Origin: Nocardia caishijiensis NBRC 108228
GTDB taxonomy: Bacteria; Actinomycetota; Actinomycetes; Mycobacteriales; Mycobacteriaceae
NCBI RefSeq assembly: GCF_001612825.1
Contig: NZ_BDBE01000040.1
Span: forward strand, 124,001 to 188,000
Length of the DNA: 64,000 nt
Reading direction: 5' to 3'
A program made the position numbers and the translations under genes. This document shows, piece after piece, positions 25,537 to 33,597 of this stretch. Each line of letters starts with the position of its first letter. Position 1 is the first letter of the stretch. The notes under the pieces are model-generated. The model was given only the letters and a program-made list of their open reading frames with translations, had not been told where the DNA came from and searched no databases.

Positions 25537-26769
25537 TCACACGGTCGCGGCCGCGCCGTCGCGTGGATCGGAAAGGGGCGGGGAGACAACGGCATCGGCG
25601 GTGGTACTGCTCCGGGGCAGCAGCAGGGCGACCACGGCCGCGAGGCCGAAGAAGCCCGCGCACACGATGAGCCCGCCCTGGAAGCCGATACCGGCGGCCA
25701 GCCCCGCGAGGGCGAACGGGGCCAGCGCCGAGACACCGCGTCCGACGTTGAAGCAGAACCCGGCACCGGTGGCGCGCGCCCTGGTCGGATACAGCTCGCC
25801 GAGGTAGGAACCGAACAGGCCGAAGAAGGCGGTGAACGCGCCGAACAGCGGGCCCATCCACAACAGGGCGGTCTCCTGGGTGGTGAGCGCGTAGATCGGC
25901 AGCGTCAGCGCCACCCCGACCAGCGTGATGACGATCGTGCGGTGTCTGCCGATGTGGTCGGCCAAGAATCCGAATCCGTTGTAGCCGAGGAACATACCGA
26001 CGTTCACCATGGTGACGAAGAGCGCGACGGAGGTGGAGGCGAGTCCGCGCTCGGTGGTCAGGTACGTGGGCAGCCACGTCATCGCGCCCCAGTACCCGAA
26101 CAGCGCCAGTGCCGCCATCGCGGTACCGAGCAGGGTGCGGCGGCGCAGCGACGAGCCGAGGACGTCGCGGACGGAGACGACCTCACCCGCGCCCTCCGCT
26201 TTTTCGGCCGCCCAGCTGGCGGATTCCGCGAAGAAGATCGCCACGATGGCGAGGGGCAGCACCACCGCGGTGCCCGCGACCAGGAACATCAGGCGCCAAT
26301 CCGGCAGGAACCAGCCGGAGATCGTCGCGGCCATCGCGCCACCGGCGGGGAAGGCGCTGATGACGAATGCCGCGGCGCGGCCACGATGCTGCTCCGGCCA
26401 GGTCTCCACCACATACGCCGAGACCACGCTCCACACCGCGCCGAGCCCGATCCCGGCCAGGAACCGCAGCAGCAGAAAGACTTCGAAGCTCGGGACCACC
26501 GCGATCGCGGCCGTGAAGGCACCGAAGGTGGCCAACGATGCGAGCAGCGCCTTCTTCCGCCCGAAGTTGTCGGCGATGTAGCCGCCGAGCACGCTGCTGA
26601 CGCCGATACCGACCAGGGTGGCGGTGGCGAGCAGGCCGCCCTGGGTGATCGTCAGACTCATGTCGGTGCGGATGCTCGGTAGCGCCATGGACAACAGGAC
26701 GATCTCCAGGGCATCGAACAGGTAGGCGAGAAAACACCCGCCGAGCACGATCCAACGTGTCCGTCGCAT
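25537..26769 (-). CDS. MFS transporter, aromatic-acid/H+ symporter-like
   Basis: A 410-residue transporter with twelve hydrophobic segments and the MFS loop motif GGYIADNFGRKKA after the second helix, repeated in FLADHIGRHRT in the second half. The start LGGCFLAYLFDALEIVLLSM with its membrane Asp-Ala-Leu-Glu resembles the aromatic-acid:H+ symporter group. ATG 26769 has a perfect GGAGGT nearby. Lying right behind the ring-cleavage gene, it probably imports the aromatic growth substrate. Confidence 0.88.
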   Translation of the reverse strand: MRRTRWIVLGGCFLAYLFDALEIVLLSMALPSIRTDMSLTITQGGLLATATLVGIGVSSVLGGYIADNFGRKKALLASLATFGAFTAAIAVVPSFEVFLLLRFLAGIGLGAVWSVVSAYVVETWPEQHRGRAAAFVISAFPAGGAMAATISGWFLPDWRLMFLVAGTAVVLPLAIVAIFFAESASWAAEKAEGAGEVVSVRDVLGSSLRRRTLLGTAMAALALFGYWGAMTWLPTYLTTERGLASTSVALFVTMVNVGMFLGYNGFGFLADHIGRHRTIVITLVGVALTLPIYALTTQETALLWMGPLFGAFTAFFGLFGSYLGELYPTRARATGAGFCFNVGRGVSALAPFALAGLAAGIGFQGGLIVCAGFFGLAAVVALLLPRSSTTADAVVSPPLSDPRDGAAATV

Positions 26770-26933
26770 CGTTGTACCTCCAGTGTGAGCTGCTGGGGAC
26801 GTGCCCGGGCAGCGGTGATCAAGGGTGCGTCCGGTACCGAGCCGTGGCTGTACCGTCCTGGCCGGAACCGAATGGTCCGGTCGTGTGTGTCCGGGGTGTA
26901 CCGACCGCCGGATGATTGATGCCGACGTACCGG

Positions 26934-27818
26934 TCAGCGGCGATCGTCGGGTGCCAGCACCACGTCGAAAGTGATGGCGGCCCAGCTGCCCTCCGGGTGG
27001 GACCCGTCGGGGGCGGCGGTGTCGGTGTGGTGCGCCGGTTCTACGACGAGGCCCGGTTTCACACCGAATACGGCGTCGCGGTCGAGGTAGGGGTCCCCGG
27101 CGAGGAAGATGTGGGTGATCAGTGGCCGGAAGCCCGGTGCGGTGACCAGGAAGTGCAGATGCGCCGGACGCATCGGGCCTCGGGCGGTCGCGGCCAACAG
27201 GTCACCGACCGGGCCGTCGTGCGGGATGGGATAGGGCGCGGGCAGCACCGACCAGAACCGGTATCCGCCGTGCGCCCCGGAACGCAACCAGCCCCGTCCC
27301 GCGGTGCGGTCGTCGGGGTACTGCACGTCGTAGAAGCCGTCGTCGTCGGCCTCCCACACCTCGATGCGGGCGCCCTCGACGGGCTCGCCCGTCACCGAGC
27401 GGACCTGTCCGGAGACGTGGCACGGCACTCCACCGGCACCCTGGGCGATATCGCCGCCCAGCGGTATCTCGGGGGCGTCGGCGACGAAGAACGGGCCGAA
27501 CACCGTCGACTCGGTGGCACCGGCCGCGTCGGGTTCGTTGATGGCGACGGTCAACACGGACAACCCGAGAACATCGGAGAGCAGGATGAACTCCTGCCGC
27601 TTGCTGTCGGTGATATGCCCCGCGCGGGTGAGGAATTCGATCCCGGCGTCCCACTCGTCCTGGGTGAGCCGGATGTCGCGGGCGAACGCGTGCAGATGCC
27701 GGACAAGACTCCGCATCACCTCGCGCAGCCGTGGGTCGGGCGTGGCCTCGAAACTGTCGAGCACCTCGGTGGTGACGGCGTGCTCCCGGTCGGTGAGCGC
27801 GGTGTGGTCGGTGTTCAC
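26934..27818 (-). CDS. hydroxyquinol 1,2-dioxygenase (intradiol ring cleavage)
   Basis: A 294-residue non-haem Fe(III) intradiol dioxygenase that would cleave 1,2,4-trihydroxybenzene to maleylacetate. The four iron ligands are identifiable: Tyr163 in GFYDVQ, Tyr196 in APYPIP, and His220 and His222 in RPAHLHF. The N-terminal ~100 residues form the helical dimer domain of catechol-type enzymes, and the segment IEVWEADDDGFYDVQYPD is of the hydroxyquinol branch. Assignment as hydroxyquinol over catechol dioxygenase rests also on the neighbouring maleylacetate reductase. GTG 27818 overlaps the reductase stop by 4 bp, so the two are coupled. Confidence 0.9.
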   Translation of the reverse strand: MNTDHTALTDREHAVTTEVLDSFEATPDPRLREVMRSLVRHLHAFARDIRLTQDEWDAGIEFLTRAGHITDSKRQEFILLSDVLGLSVLTVAINEPDAAGATESTVFGPFFVADAPEIPLGGDIAQGAGGVPCHVSGQVRSVTGEPVEGARIEVWEADDDGFYDVQYPDDRTAGRGWLRSGAHGGYRFWSVLPAPYPIPHDGPVGDLLAATARGPMRPAHLHFLVTAPGFRPLITHIFLAGDPYLDRDAVFGVKPGLVVEPAHHTDTAAPDGSHPEGSWAAITFDVVLAPDDRR

Positions 27819-28891
27819 GGTGTCGGCCCCATCGGGTCGGTGCCCGCCCAGGCGGCGTGCAGGATGGTGCGCAGCCCTTCCTCCGTCACCGGCGTCGGAT
27901 TGTCGGGCGGGGCGATGGCGACGATCTCCGCGAGCACGGTGTCGATGTCGGATTCGTTCAGGCCGAGCGCCCGTAGGTCCGGCGGAACGCCGAGCCCGGC
28001 ACCGAGTTCGCGCAGGGCGGTGACGATATCCGTGCGGCCGAGCGCCCGGGCGATCCGCGCGCAGGCCTCGGTGGCGTGGGGCGCGTTGTAGGCCAGGACG
28101 TGGGGCAAGACGATCGCGTGGGTCTGCGCGTGCGGCAGATCGAAGGCTCCGCCGAGGACGTGACAGATCTTGTGGTGCAGACCCGAACCCGCCACGGCGA
28201 AGGCCGAACCCGCGAGATAGGCGCCGAGCAACAGTTCACCTCGGCCGACCGGACCGGTCGGATCGCCGGTGACGGTGGTCAGACCGGCGACGAGGTGGCG
28301 GATGCCGTCTTCGGCCATCGCGCTGGCGACGGGGCTCCGGCGCGGCGCCCAGAAGGCTTCCACACAGTGCGCAACGGCATTGAGACCGCTGGCGACCGAG
28401 AGGTCGACCGGCAGGGTGACCGTCAATTCCGCGTCGTAGACAACGGTTTTGGGGAGCACCCGACGATCGGTGCCGGTGGTCTTGCGCCCGCGATCGGTCA
28501 TCCCCCACACGGGCGTGACCTCCGACCCCGCGTAGGTGGTCGGGACGGCGAGCACCGGCAATCCGGTCGTGAGGGCGACGGCTTTGGCGGTGCCCGTGGT
28601 CGATCCGCCGCCCACCGACAGCACCAGATCGGCGTCGGCCTCCGACGAGGCCTTGCGGGCGAGTTCGGCGACCTCGACCGGGACGTGTGGCCTGACCTGG
28701 GTGAAGGTCGCGGCGACCCGGTCGGCGAACGGAGCGCACAGCCGGGTCGCGATCTCGCTCTCGGTGTCACCGGCGATGACAAGAACGCGCCGCGCGCCGA
28801 GCAGATCCACCTCGCCGAGCAGCCTTTCGCGGGCCACACCCGCGCCGAAGACGACCCGACCGGGCAGACCGTCGTAGGTGAACATGGTCAT
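27815..28891 (-). CDS. maleylacetate reductase
   Basis: A 358-residue enzyme of the iron-alcohol-dehydrogenase fold that reduces maleylacetate to 3-oxoadipate with NAD(P)H. The nucleotide-binding GGGSTTGTAKA is at about residues 92-102, PTTYAGSEVTP follows, and HHKICHVLGG with HAQTHAIVLPH holds the conserved histidines. ATG 28891 has GGGGGAG upstream and overlaps the previous stop (ATGA). Together with the adjacent hydroxyquinol dioxygenase this forms the standard two-step route from hydroxyquinol to 3-oxoadipate. Confidence 0.92.
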   Translation of the reverse strand: MTMFTYDGLPGRVVFGAGVARERLLGEVDLLGARRVLVIAGDTESEIATRLCAPFADRVAATFTQVRPHVPVEVAELARKASSEADADLVLSVGGGSTTGTAKAVALTTGLPVLAVPTTYAGSEVTPVWGMTDRGRKTTGTDRRVLPKTVVYDAELTVTLPVDLSVASGLNAVAHCVEAFWAPRRSPVASAMAEDGIRHLVAGLTTVTGDPTGPVGRGELLLGAYLAGSAFAVAGSGLHHKICHVLGGAFDLPHAQTHAIVLPHVLAYNAPHATEACARIARALGRTDIVTALRELGAGLGVPPDLRALGLNESDIDTVLAEIVAIAPPDNPTPVTEEGLRTILHAAWAGTDPMGPTP

Positions 28892-29292
28892 CGCGACTCC
28901 CCCGGGATCACGGTGGGCGCGTAGGCCAGCAGCAACCAGCACTGGTCCTCACGCACCCAGATGGCCTGGGCGCGGTTGGCCAATCGCTTGCGGACCCCGC
29001 CCGCGGTGATGTCGGCGTGCATCTCCCCCGCCACCACCACCGTCTCCCCCGCCACGACGATGCGATGGACCGGGTGGTCGATGCGGTGATAGACGTAGTG
29101 GCCGCGACGGAGCTTGTCGAGGTAGCTGTCGAGGGTGTCGACCTCGCCGTTGGAGTGGGTGTAGAGCAACTCGGGGTGCGCGGTAGCGGCGAAGGCTTCG
29201 ACATCACCGGCCGACACCGCGGCGTAGCGTGCGTTCTCGAGTGCCCGGATGGTCGATTCGATCTCGGCGGTAGCGAGCGTGTCGCCGGTCAT
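28888..29292 (-). CDS. SnoaL-like / NTF2-fold protein of the hydroxyquinol operon
   Basis: A 134-residue SnoaL-like protein, recognisable by ALENARYAAVSAGDVEAFAA, then LLYTHSNGEVDTLDSY and a beta-rich C-terminal half ending in WLLLAYAPTV. This pattern (DUF4440/NTF2-like) has no fixed activity. It overlaps its neighbours on both sides by 4 bp (ATGA twice), so it is made in step with maleylacetate reductase and the dehydrogenase. I know no established role for such a protein in hydroxyquinol catabolism; an isomerase or dehydratase acting upstream of the ring cleavage is one possibility. Confidence 0.8.
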   Translation of the reverse strand: MTGDTLATAEIESTIRALENARYAAVSAGDVEAFAATAHPELLYTHSNGEVDTLDSYLDKLRRGHYVYHRIDHPVHRIVVAGETVVVAGEMHADITAGGVRKRLANRAQAIWVREDQCWLLLAYAPTVIPGESR

Positions 29293-30179
29293 GAGAGTGC
29301 TCCTGTCTGCGGTGCGGGGGAAACGATCTCGGTGAGCGCCGTGGCGTTTCGGCGGCGCAGCGCGGTGAGGACCTCGGCCATGTCGGCCTGGGCCAACCCG
29401 TCGGCGACGGCGTCGTCGAGAACGGTGAGCGCGGCTTCGGCGCCGGGCAGGGTCAGGCTGTGGCGGTGTGCCAGTTCCAGGGCGAGTCCCAGGTCCTTGC
29501 GGATGAGCGAGACCGGGGCGGCGACCGGGGTGGTGTGGGGTGCCAGGTAGGCCTGCCGCTTGTAGCCGACGTACGGCGCGCCCGCCGCGCTGTCGGCCAG
29601 GATCCCGTAGAAGGTGGCCGGATCCAGCGCACCGGCTTCGGCGAGCAGAAGTCCCTCTGCCACAGCTTGACTCAATCCCGCCAGTACCGTGTTGACCGCG
29701 AGCTTGGCCGTCGACCCCGAACCGACCGGACCGGCATGGAACTGGGCGGCGGTCATCGCCGCCAGGACCGGCCGGGCGAGCTCGAACTGTGTGAGAGTGG
29801 CGCCGACCATGGTCGTGATGGTCGCGGCCTCGGCCATCGACACACTGCCGGACACCGGCGCGTCGATCACCTCGAGCCAGGAGAGCGCGGCGAGTTCACG
29901 CACGACCTCCGGGCCGACGGTGCCCATGACGATGTGCAGGTGGCCGGGCACCACCGCGCTCAGACCCTCCAGGATCACGGCACGGGTGACCGCCCCGTCG
30001 GGCAGCATGCTGATCGACAGGTCGGTCGCCGCCAACGCCTGCGGGGTGTCGACGAGCGTCACCGATTCCGGCGCCTGCGCGGTGGCGGGATCGTAGGCGA
30101 GGACGGTGTGCCCGGCCGCGGCGAGATGTGCGGCCATCGGCGTGCCCATGCGGCCGAGACCGGCGAATCCGATCAGCAC
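29289..30179 (-). CDS. NAD(P)-dependent beta-hydroxyacid dehydrogenase (3-hydroxyisobutyrate dehydrogenase-like)
   Basis: A 296-residue reductase/dehydrogenase. The N-terminal motif GFAGLGRMGTPMAAHL binds NAD(P); VIDAPVSGSV and the GSGSTAKLAVN loop with the active-site lysine are hallmarks of the beta-hydroxyacid dehydrogenase family. GTG 30179 starts the first gene of the minus-strand hydroxyquinol operon. A role in the canonical pathway is not known, so it may act on an upstream compound. Divergent control by the XRE/cupin regulator is suggested by the operator site at 30330-30348. Confidence 0.87.
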   Translation of the reverse strand: MLIGFAGLGRMGTPMAAHLAAAGHTVLAYDPATAQAPESVTLVDTPQALAATDLSISMLPDGAVTRAVILEGLSAVVPGHLHIVMGTVGPEVVRELAALSWLEVIDAPVSGSVSMAEAATITTMVGATLTQFELARPVLAAMTAAQFHAGPVGSGSTAKLAVNTVLAGLSQAVAEGLLLAEAGALDPATFYGILADSAAGAPYVGYKRQAYLAPHTTPVAAPVSLIRKDLGLALELAHRHSLTLPGAEAALTVLDDAVADGLAQADMAEVLTALRRRNATALTEIVSPAPQTGALS

Positions 30180-30329
30180 GACCGACCCCGCACCGTGGTC
30201 CCCGCCCGCAGATGGTGAGCGGCCGCGTTCGGTGGCGGCGGACAGGTCTGGCTGCGTCGCGTAGTCGAGAGATACACGAGTCTCCTTCGTCCTCGATGAC
30301 GGGAAGCGGGGTGAACACCCCGGCCGATG

Positions 30330-30348
30330 TGTTCAGTATCATTGAACA
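30330..30348. promoter_or_regulatory. perfect inverted repeat upstream of the hydroxyquinol operon, probable XRE/cupin operator
   Basis: TGTTCA and TGAACA arms, 7 bp apart, form a perfect 19-bp dyad 150 bp upstream of the operon's first start. The same arrangement with one mismatch recurs at 30545-30563 in front of the regulator gene. Their similar sequence and spacing argue for one regulator binding both. Confidence 0.6.
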
Positions 30349-30544
30349 TTGAGCGGGTGATGTCAACCACAACTCAACAGATCCACCAATCGGAGGAAGG
30401 TGACCACCCCTTCGCCACTAGACGTGGAATTGCCGAAAACTCATCAGAAATCGCGTGCCACCAGGCAATGAGCACGGTGCGCGTCACAAGCTGGGCGAGC
30501 GCGGACCAGACGCGGAGTAACGTTCATCAGAAGCGAACAAGTAG

Positions 30545-30563
30545 TGTTCACTGATGTTGAAAT
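30545..30563. promoter_or_regulatory. second copy of the 19-bp dyad, upstream of the XRE/cupin gene
   Basis: TGTTCA, 7 bp, TGAAAT: the left arm is identical to the site at 30330 and the right arm differs at one base. It ends 28 bp before the regulator start and would fit autoregulation. The region between the two sites (30349-30544) has no gene. Confidence 0.55.
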
Positions 30564-30591
30564 CCGTGGCAAACCGGGCAGAGGAGCGCTG

Positions 30592-31314
30592 ATGCAGGAC
30601 AGGATCGGGCCCGCCTTGAAGCAGGCACGCCTGCAGCGGGGGTGGAGTCTGCGCGCGGTGGCGGCGGCAGCGGGAATCTCCGCCAGCCAGCTGTCCCAGA
30701 TCGAGAACAGCAAATCCCAGCCCTCGGTGAGCGCCCTCTACGCCCTGGTCAGCCATCTCGAGGTCTCCCTCGACGAATTGCTCGGCATCGGGCACGCCCG
30801 CGCCGTCGAACCCGCCGCCGCTCCCGTCGGCGTGGTGCAGCGCGGCACCGACAACCCGGTGCTAGAGATGGCCAACGGGGTGCGCTGGGAACGACTGGCG
30901 ATCGATCCGGACGCCGGAGTGGACGCCCTGCTGGTGACCTACGAGCCCGGTGCGGCCAGCTCGGTGGACCGAATGCCCATGCGCCACTCCGGAACCGAGT
31001 ACGCCTACCTGTTCACCGGAGAACTCACCCTGCTCCTCGACTTCGACAAGCACACGATCACCGCGGGTGACTCGCTGTGCTTCGACTCCACCCGTCCGCA
31101 CATGTACGTCAACCGATCCGACCAGCCCGCGCGCGGCGTGTGGTTCGTGACGGGCCGCCACGAGACGGGGCCGAGCCGGGCCTGGGTCGCCGCGCAACTC
31201 GGCGAGATCGGCACCGGGTCACCGGTGCGGGTGAGCAATGCCGTGGACGCACTGGATCTCCTCGGGGCCGGTGCGCTCCGGCCAGGAACCGGCAGGTCCG
31301 GCGGCGACGCCTGA
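30592..31314 (+). CDS. XRE family regulator with C-terminal cupin domain
   Basis: A 240-residue regulator. The helix-turn-helix lies at about residues 7-62 (WSLRAVAAAAGISASQLSQI), and a cupin sensor at about 105-185 includes RHSGTEYAYLFTGELTLL. Such proteins bind a small ligand in the cupin and control a catabolic operon. ATG 30592 follows GAGGAG by five bases. It is divergent from the hydroxyquinol operon, with a matching operator in front of each, so it is the probable pathway-specific regulator. Confidence 0.9.
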   Translation: MQDRIGPALKQARLQRGWSLRAVAAAAGISASQLSQIENSKSQPSVSALYALVSHLEVSLDELLGIGHARAVEPAAAPVGVVQRGTDNPVLEMANGVRWERLAIDPDAGVDALLVTYEPGAASSVDRMPMRHSGTEYAYLFTGELTLLLDFDKHTITAGDSLCFDSTRPHMYVNRSDQPARGVWFVTGRHETGPSRAWVAAQLGEIGTGSPVRVSNAVDALDLLGAGALRPGTGRSGGDA

Positions 31315-31329
31315 ACCACGCGGCGTCGC
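31304..31329 (+). terminator. stem-loop at the end of the XRE/cupin gene, possible terminator
   Basis: GCGACGCC and GGCGTCGC form an 8-bp perfect stem around a 10-base loop that includes the stop codon. It lies between convergent genes. There is no T-run, as is common in high-GC actinobacteria, so function is uncertain. Confidence 0.35.
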
Positions 31330-31349
31330 GCGGCCGGACCCGGTGCGGT

Positions 31350-32558
31350 TCAGAGGCGTTCGAAGACGGCCGCCAGCCCCTGTCCCCCACCGATGCACAT
31401 CGTTTCGAGGCCGTACCGGGCTTCGCGGCGTGACAGTTCGCGCGACAGTGTGGCCAGGATGCGGGCACCGGTGGCGCCGACGGGGTGACCGAGGGAGATC
31501 CCGGAGCCGTTGGGGTTGACGCGCGGATCGTCGGGTTCGACCTTCCACGTTCGCAAGACGGCAAGCGCCTGCGCGGCGAAGGCTTCGTTGAGCTCGATGA
31601 CATCCATGTCGTCGAGCGTGAGTCCTACACGGGCCAGCGCCTTCTCGGTGGCGGGGACCGGCCCCAGACCCATGGTCGCGGGTGCGACACCGGCGAGCGA
31701 CCAGGAGACCAGACGCGCGAGGGGACGCAGGCCGAGCTCCTGCGCCCGCCGAGGTGTCGTCACGACGCAGAGCGCGGCACCGTCGTTCTGACCACTGGAA
31801 TTGCCCGCTGTCACCGTCGATTCGGGATCCAGCTTCGCCCGGATCGGACGCAACCGCGACAGCGAGGCGAGGTCGGTGTCGGCCCGTGGATGCTCGTCGA
31901 CGCGCACCGACAGCGACTCGCCGGTGCGCTGCGGCACGGCCACCGGCACCATCTCGTCGGCGAAGCGCCCGTCGCGTTGCGCGGCGACGGCCAGCTGGTG
32001 CGATCGGACGGCGAGAGCGTCCTGGTCGGCGCGGCTGATGCGGTAGCGGGCGCGCAGGTTCTCCGCGGTTTCGATCATGCCGCCGTCGACGGGGAAGTTC
32101 TCGCCGCCCGCGGTGATCCGCGCGCGGGCGAGACGATCGTGCAGCACCGGGCCGTCGCCGCGCACCCCCCAGCGGATGTCCTCGGTGTAGAACTCGGTTC
32201 GGCTCATGGACTCCACCCCGCCCGCCAGCACGAGATCACTGCCCCCGGTTCGCACCTGCATGCAGGCCTGCAGCACGGCCTGCAGACCCGAACCGCAGCG
32301 ACGGTCCACCTGGACACCGGGCACCTCGACACCGAGGCCCGCGTCGAGGGCGGCGACGCGGCCGATCGCCGGTGCCTCACCGTTGGGTGCGGACTGTCCG
32401 AGGACGACGTCGTCGATCGCCCCTGCGGAGAGCCCGGTGCGCGCGATCAGTTCGGTGATCACCGTCGCGGCGAGTCGCTGGGGTGGGATGTCCTTGAACA
32501 CCCCGCCGAATCGGCCCACCGGGGTGCGCAGGGGTTCGCAGATGACAGCTTCGGGCAT
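31350..32558 (-). CDS. pcaF: 3-oxoadipyl-CoA thiolase / acetyl-CoA acyltransferase
   Basis: A 402-residue thiolase that should split 3-oxoadipyl-CoA into succinyl-CoA and acetyl-CoA. The acyl-accepting cysteine is Cys88 in DRRCGSGLQ, the base pair is His358 in GISLGHPVGATG and Cys388 in ETMCIGGGQG. Sequence alone fits any degradative thiolase; the beta-ketoadipate role comes from its neighbours, namely an IclR regulator 20 bp upstream and the CoA-transferase pair beyond it. ATG 32558 follows AAGGAA. Confidence 0.85.
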   Translation of the reverse strand: MPEAVICEPLRTPVGRFGGVFKDIPPQRLAATVITELIARTGLSAGAIDDVVLGQSAPNGEAPAIGRVAALDAGLGVEVPGVQVDRRCGSGLQAVLQACMQVRTGGSDLVLAGGVESMSRTEFYTEDIRWGVRGDGPVLHDRLARARITAGGENFPVDGGMIETAENLRARYRISRADQDALAVRSHQLAVAAQRDGRFADEMVPVAVPQRTGESLSVRVDEHPRADTDLASLSRLRPIRAKLDPESTVTAGNSSGQNDGAALCVVTTPRRAQELGLRPLARLVSWSLAGVAPATMGLGPVPATEKALARVGLTLDDMDVIELNEAFAAQALAVLRTWKVEPDDPRVNPNGSGISLGHPVGATGARILATLSRELSRREARYGLETMCIGGGQGLAAVFERL

Positions 32559-32577
32559 GGCTCATTCCTTGTGGACG

Positions 32578-33357
32578 TCAGGTGTTGGATCGGATCCGGG
32601 ACAGGTCGTGCTCGATCGCGGCACTGGTCTCGAGCAGGGCGGGGATCAGACGGTCGTGGACTTCGCGCAGCGGATAGCGGGCGGCGTGGGTCGAGATGTT
32701 CACCGCCGCGACGGCGGTGCCGTGCTGGTCACGAATGGGTGCGGCCATCGAGCGCAGGCCTTCCTCGAGTTCCTGGTCGACGAGGCAGAAGCCGTCGGCG
32801 CGCACCCGTGCCAGTTCGGAGCGCAGTTGCCGCTCAGTGGTGATGGTGGCGTCGGTGAGCGAGGTCAGTTCGATCGATGCCAGGTACTCCGACAATGCTG
32901 CGGCGTCGAGGTCGGCCAGCAGCACCCGGCCCATCGACGTGGCGAAGGCGGGAAACCGGGTGCCGATATTGATCGAGACGGTCATGATGCGGCTCACGGG
33001 CACCCGGGCGACGTAGACGATGTCGGCGCCGTCGAGGATCGAGACCGACGTCGACTCGCGGACCTTCTCGGCCAACGCCTCCAGGTGCGGTCCGGCCAGG
33101 TCGGGCAGGCTCAGGCTGGACAGGAAGCTGTAGCCGAGCTCGAGCACGCGGGGCGTGAGCCAGAACCGCGCGCCGTCGGTGCGCATGTAGCCGAGTTCGA
33201 CCAGGGTGAGCAGGAATCGCCGCGCGGTGGCGCGCGTCAGGTCGGTGGCCTGGGCGACCTCGCTGAGGGTGCGGCGAGGGTGCTCGGCGTCGAAGGATCG
33301 GATCACGGCCAAGCCGCGCCCGAGGGACTGCACGTGGTCCGGCGAGGGTTCTGTCAT
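32578..33357 (-). CDS. IclR family regulator of the beta-ketoadipate genes (PcaR-like)
   Basis: A 259-residue IclR-type regulator. The winged helix spans residues 8-70 (LSEVAQATDLTRATARRFLLTL) and the effector domain follows (TSVSILDGADIVYVARVP), both in the pattern of the PcaR/PcaU/PobR branch. It lies upstream of the thiolase gene on the same strand and is divergent from pcaI, with several inverted repeats between. The likely effector is 3-oxoadipate or a related pathway acid, as known for PcaR, but that is by analogy. Confidence 0.88.
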   Translation of the reverse strand: MTEPSPDHVQSLGRGLAVIRSFDAEHPRRTLSEVAQATDLTRATARRFLLTLVELGYMRTDGARFWLTPRVLELGYSFLSSLSLPDLAGPHLEALAEKVRESTSVSILDGADIVYVARVPVSRIMTVSINIGTRFPAFATSMGRVLLADLDAAALSEYLASIELTSLTDATITTERQLRSELARVRADGFCLVDQELEEGLRSMAAPIRDQHGTAVAAVNISTHAARYPLREVHDRLIPALLETSAAIEHDLSRIRSNT

Positions 33358-33494
33358 GGCTGCGGTAGCTCCTTCTCCTGGTCGGTCCGGTGCCGTGCGC
33401 CCCGCGGCGCACGTCGGATCACCGGACCGGCCCCGAGGCTATGCCGCGACTGTCGACGGCCCATACCAAGAAGGGCGTTCACATCGCGAACGCA

Positions 33495-33577
33495 TGTTCG
33501 TCTGTCGAACACCCTAGGACAAAGTCGCCGTCGATCGCAATTGTTCGCTATGCGAACACAGGTGCGTAATACGAACA
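33495..33577. promoter_or_regulatory. cluster of IclR-type operators between the IclR gene and pcaI
   Basis: Three 17-bp sites share the pattern TGTTCG-n5-CGAACA. At 33495-33511 it is TGTTCG TCTGT CGAACA, at 33542-33558 TGTTCGC TAT GCGAACA (both perfect), and at 33561-33577 only the right arm CGAACA matches fully. A further CGAAC-GCAT-GTTCG dyad overlaps the first. Sites two and three are 19 bp apart. The sequence resembles the GTTCG...CGAAC elements bound by IclR-type aromatic regulators. Confidence 0.6.
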
Positions 33578-33597
33578 CACCCGCTAGCATCGTAGGA

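Noticed and set aside
33550..33597. ATG 33550 as the pcaI start
   Set aside because: It falls inside the second IclR-type operator and adds 16 residues not typical of the family; GTG 33598 gives the usual N-terminus.
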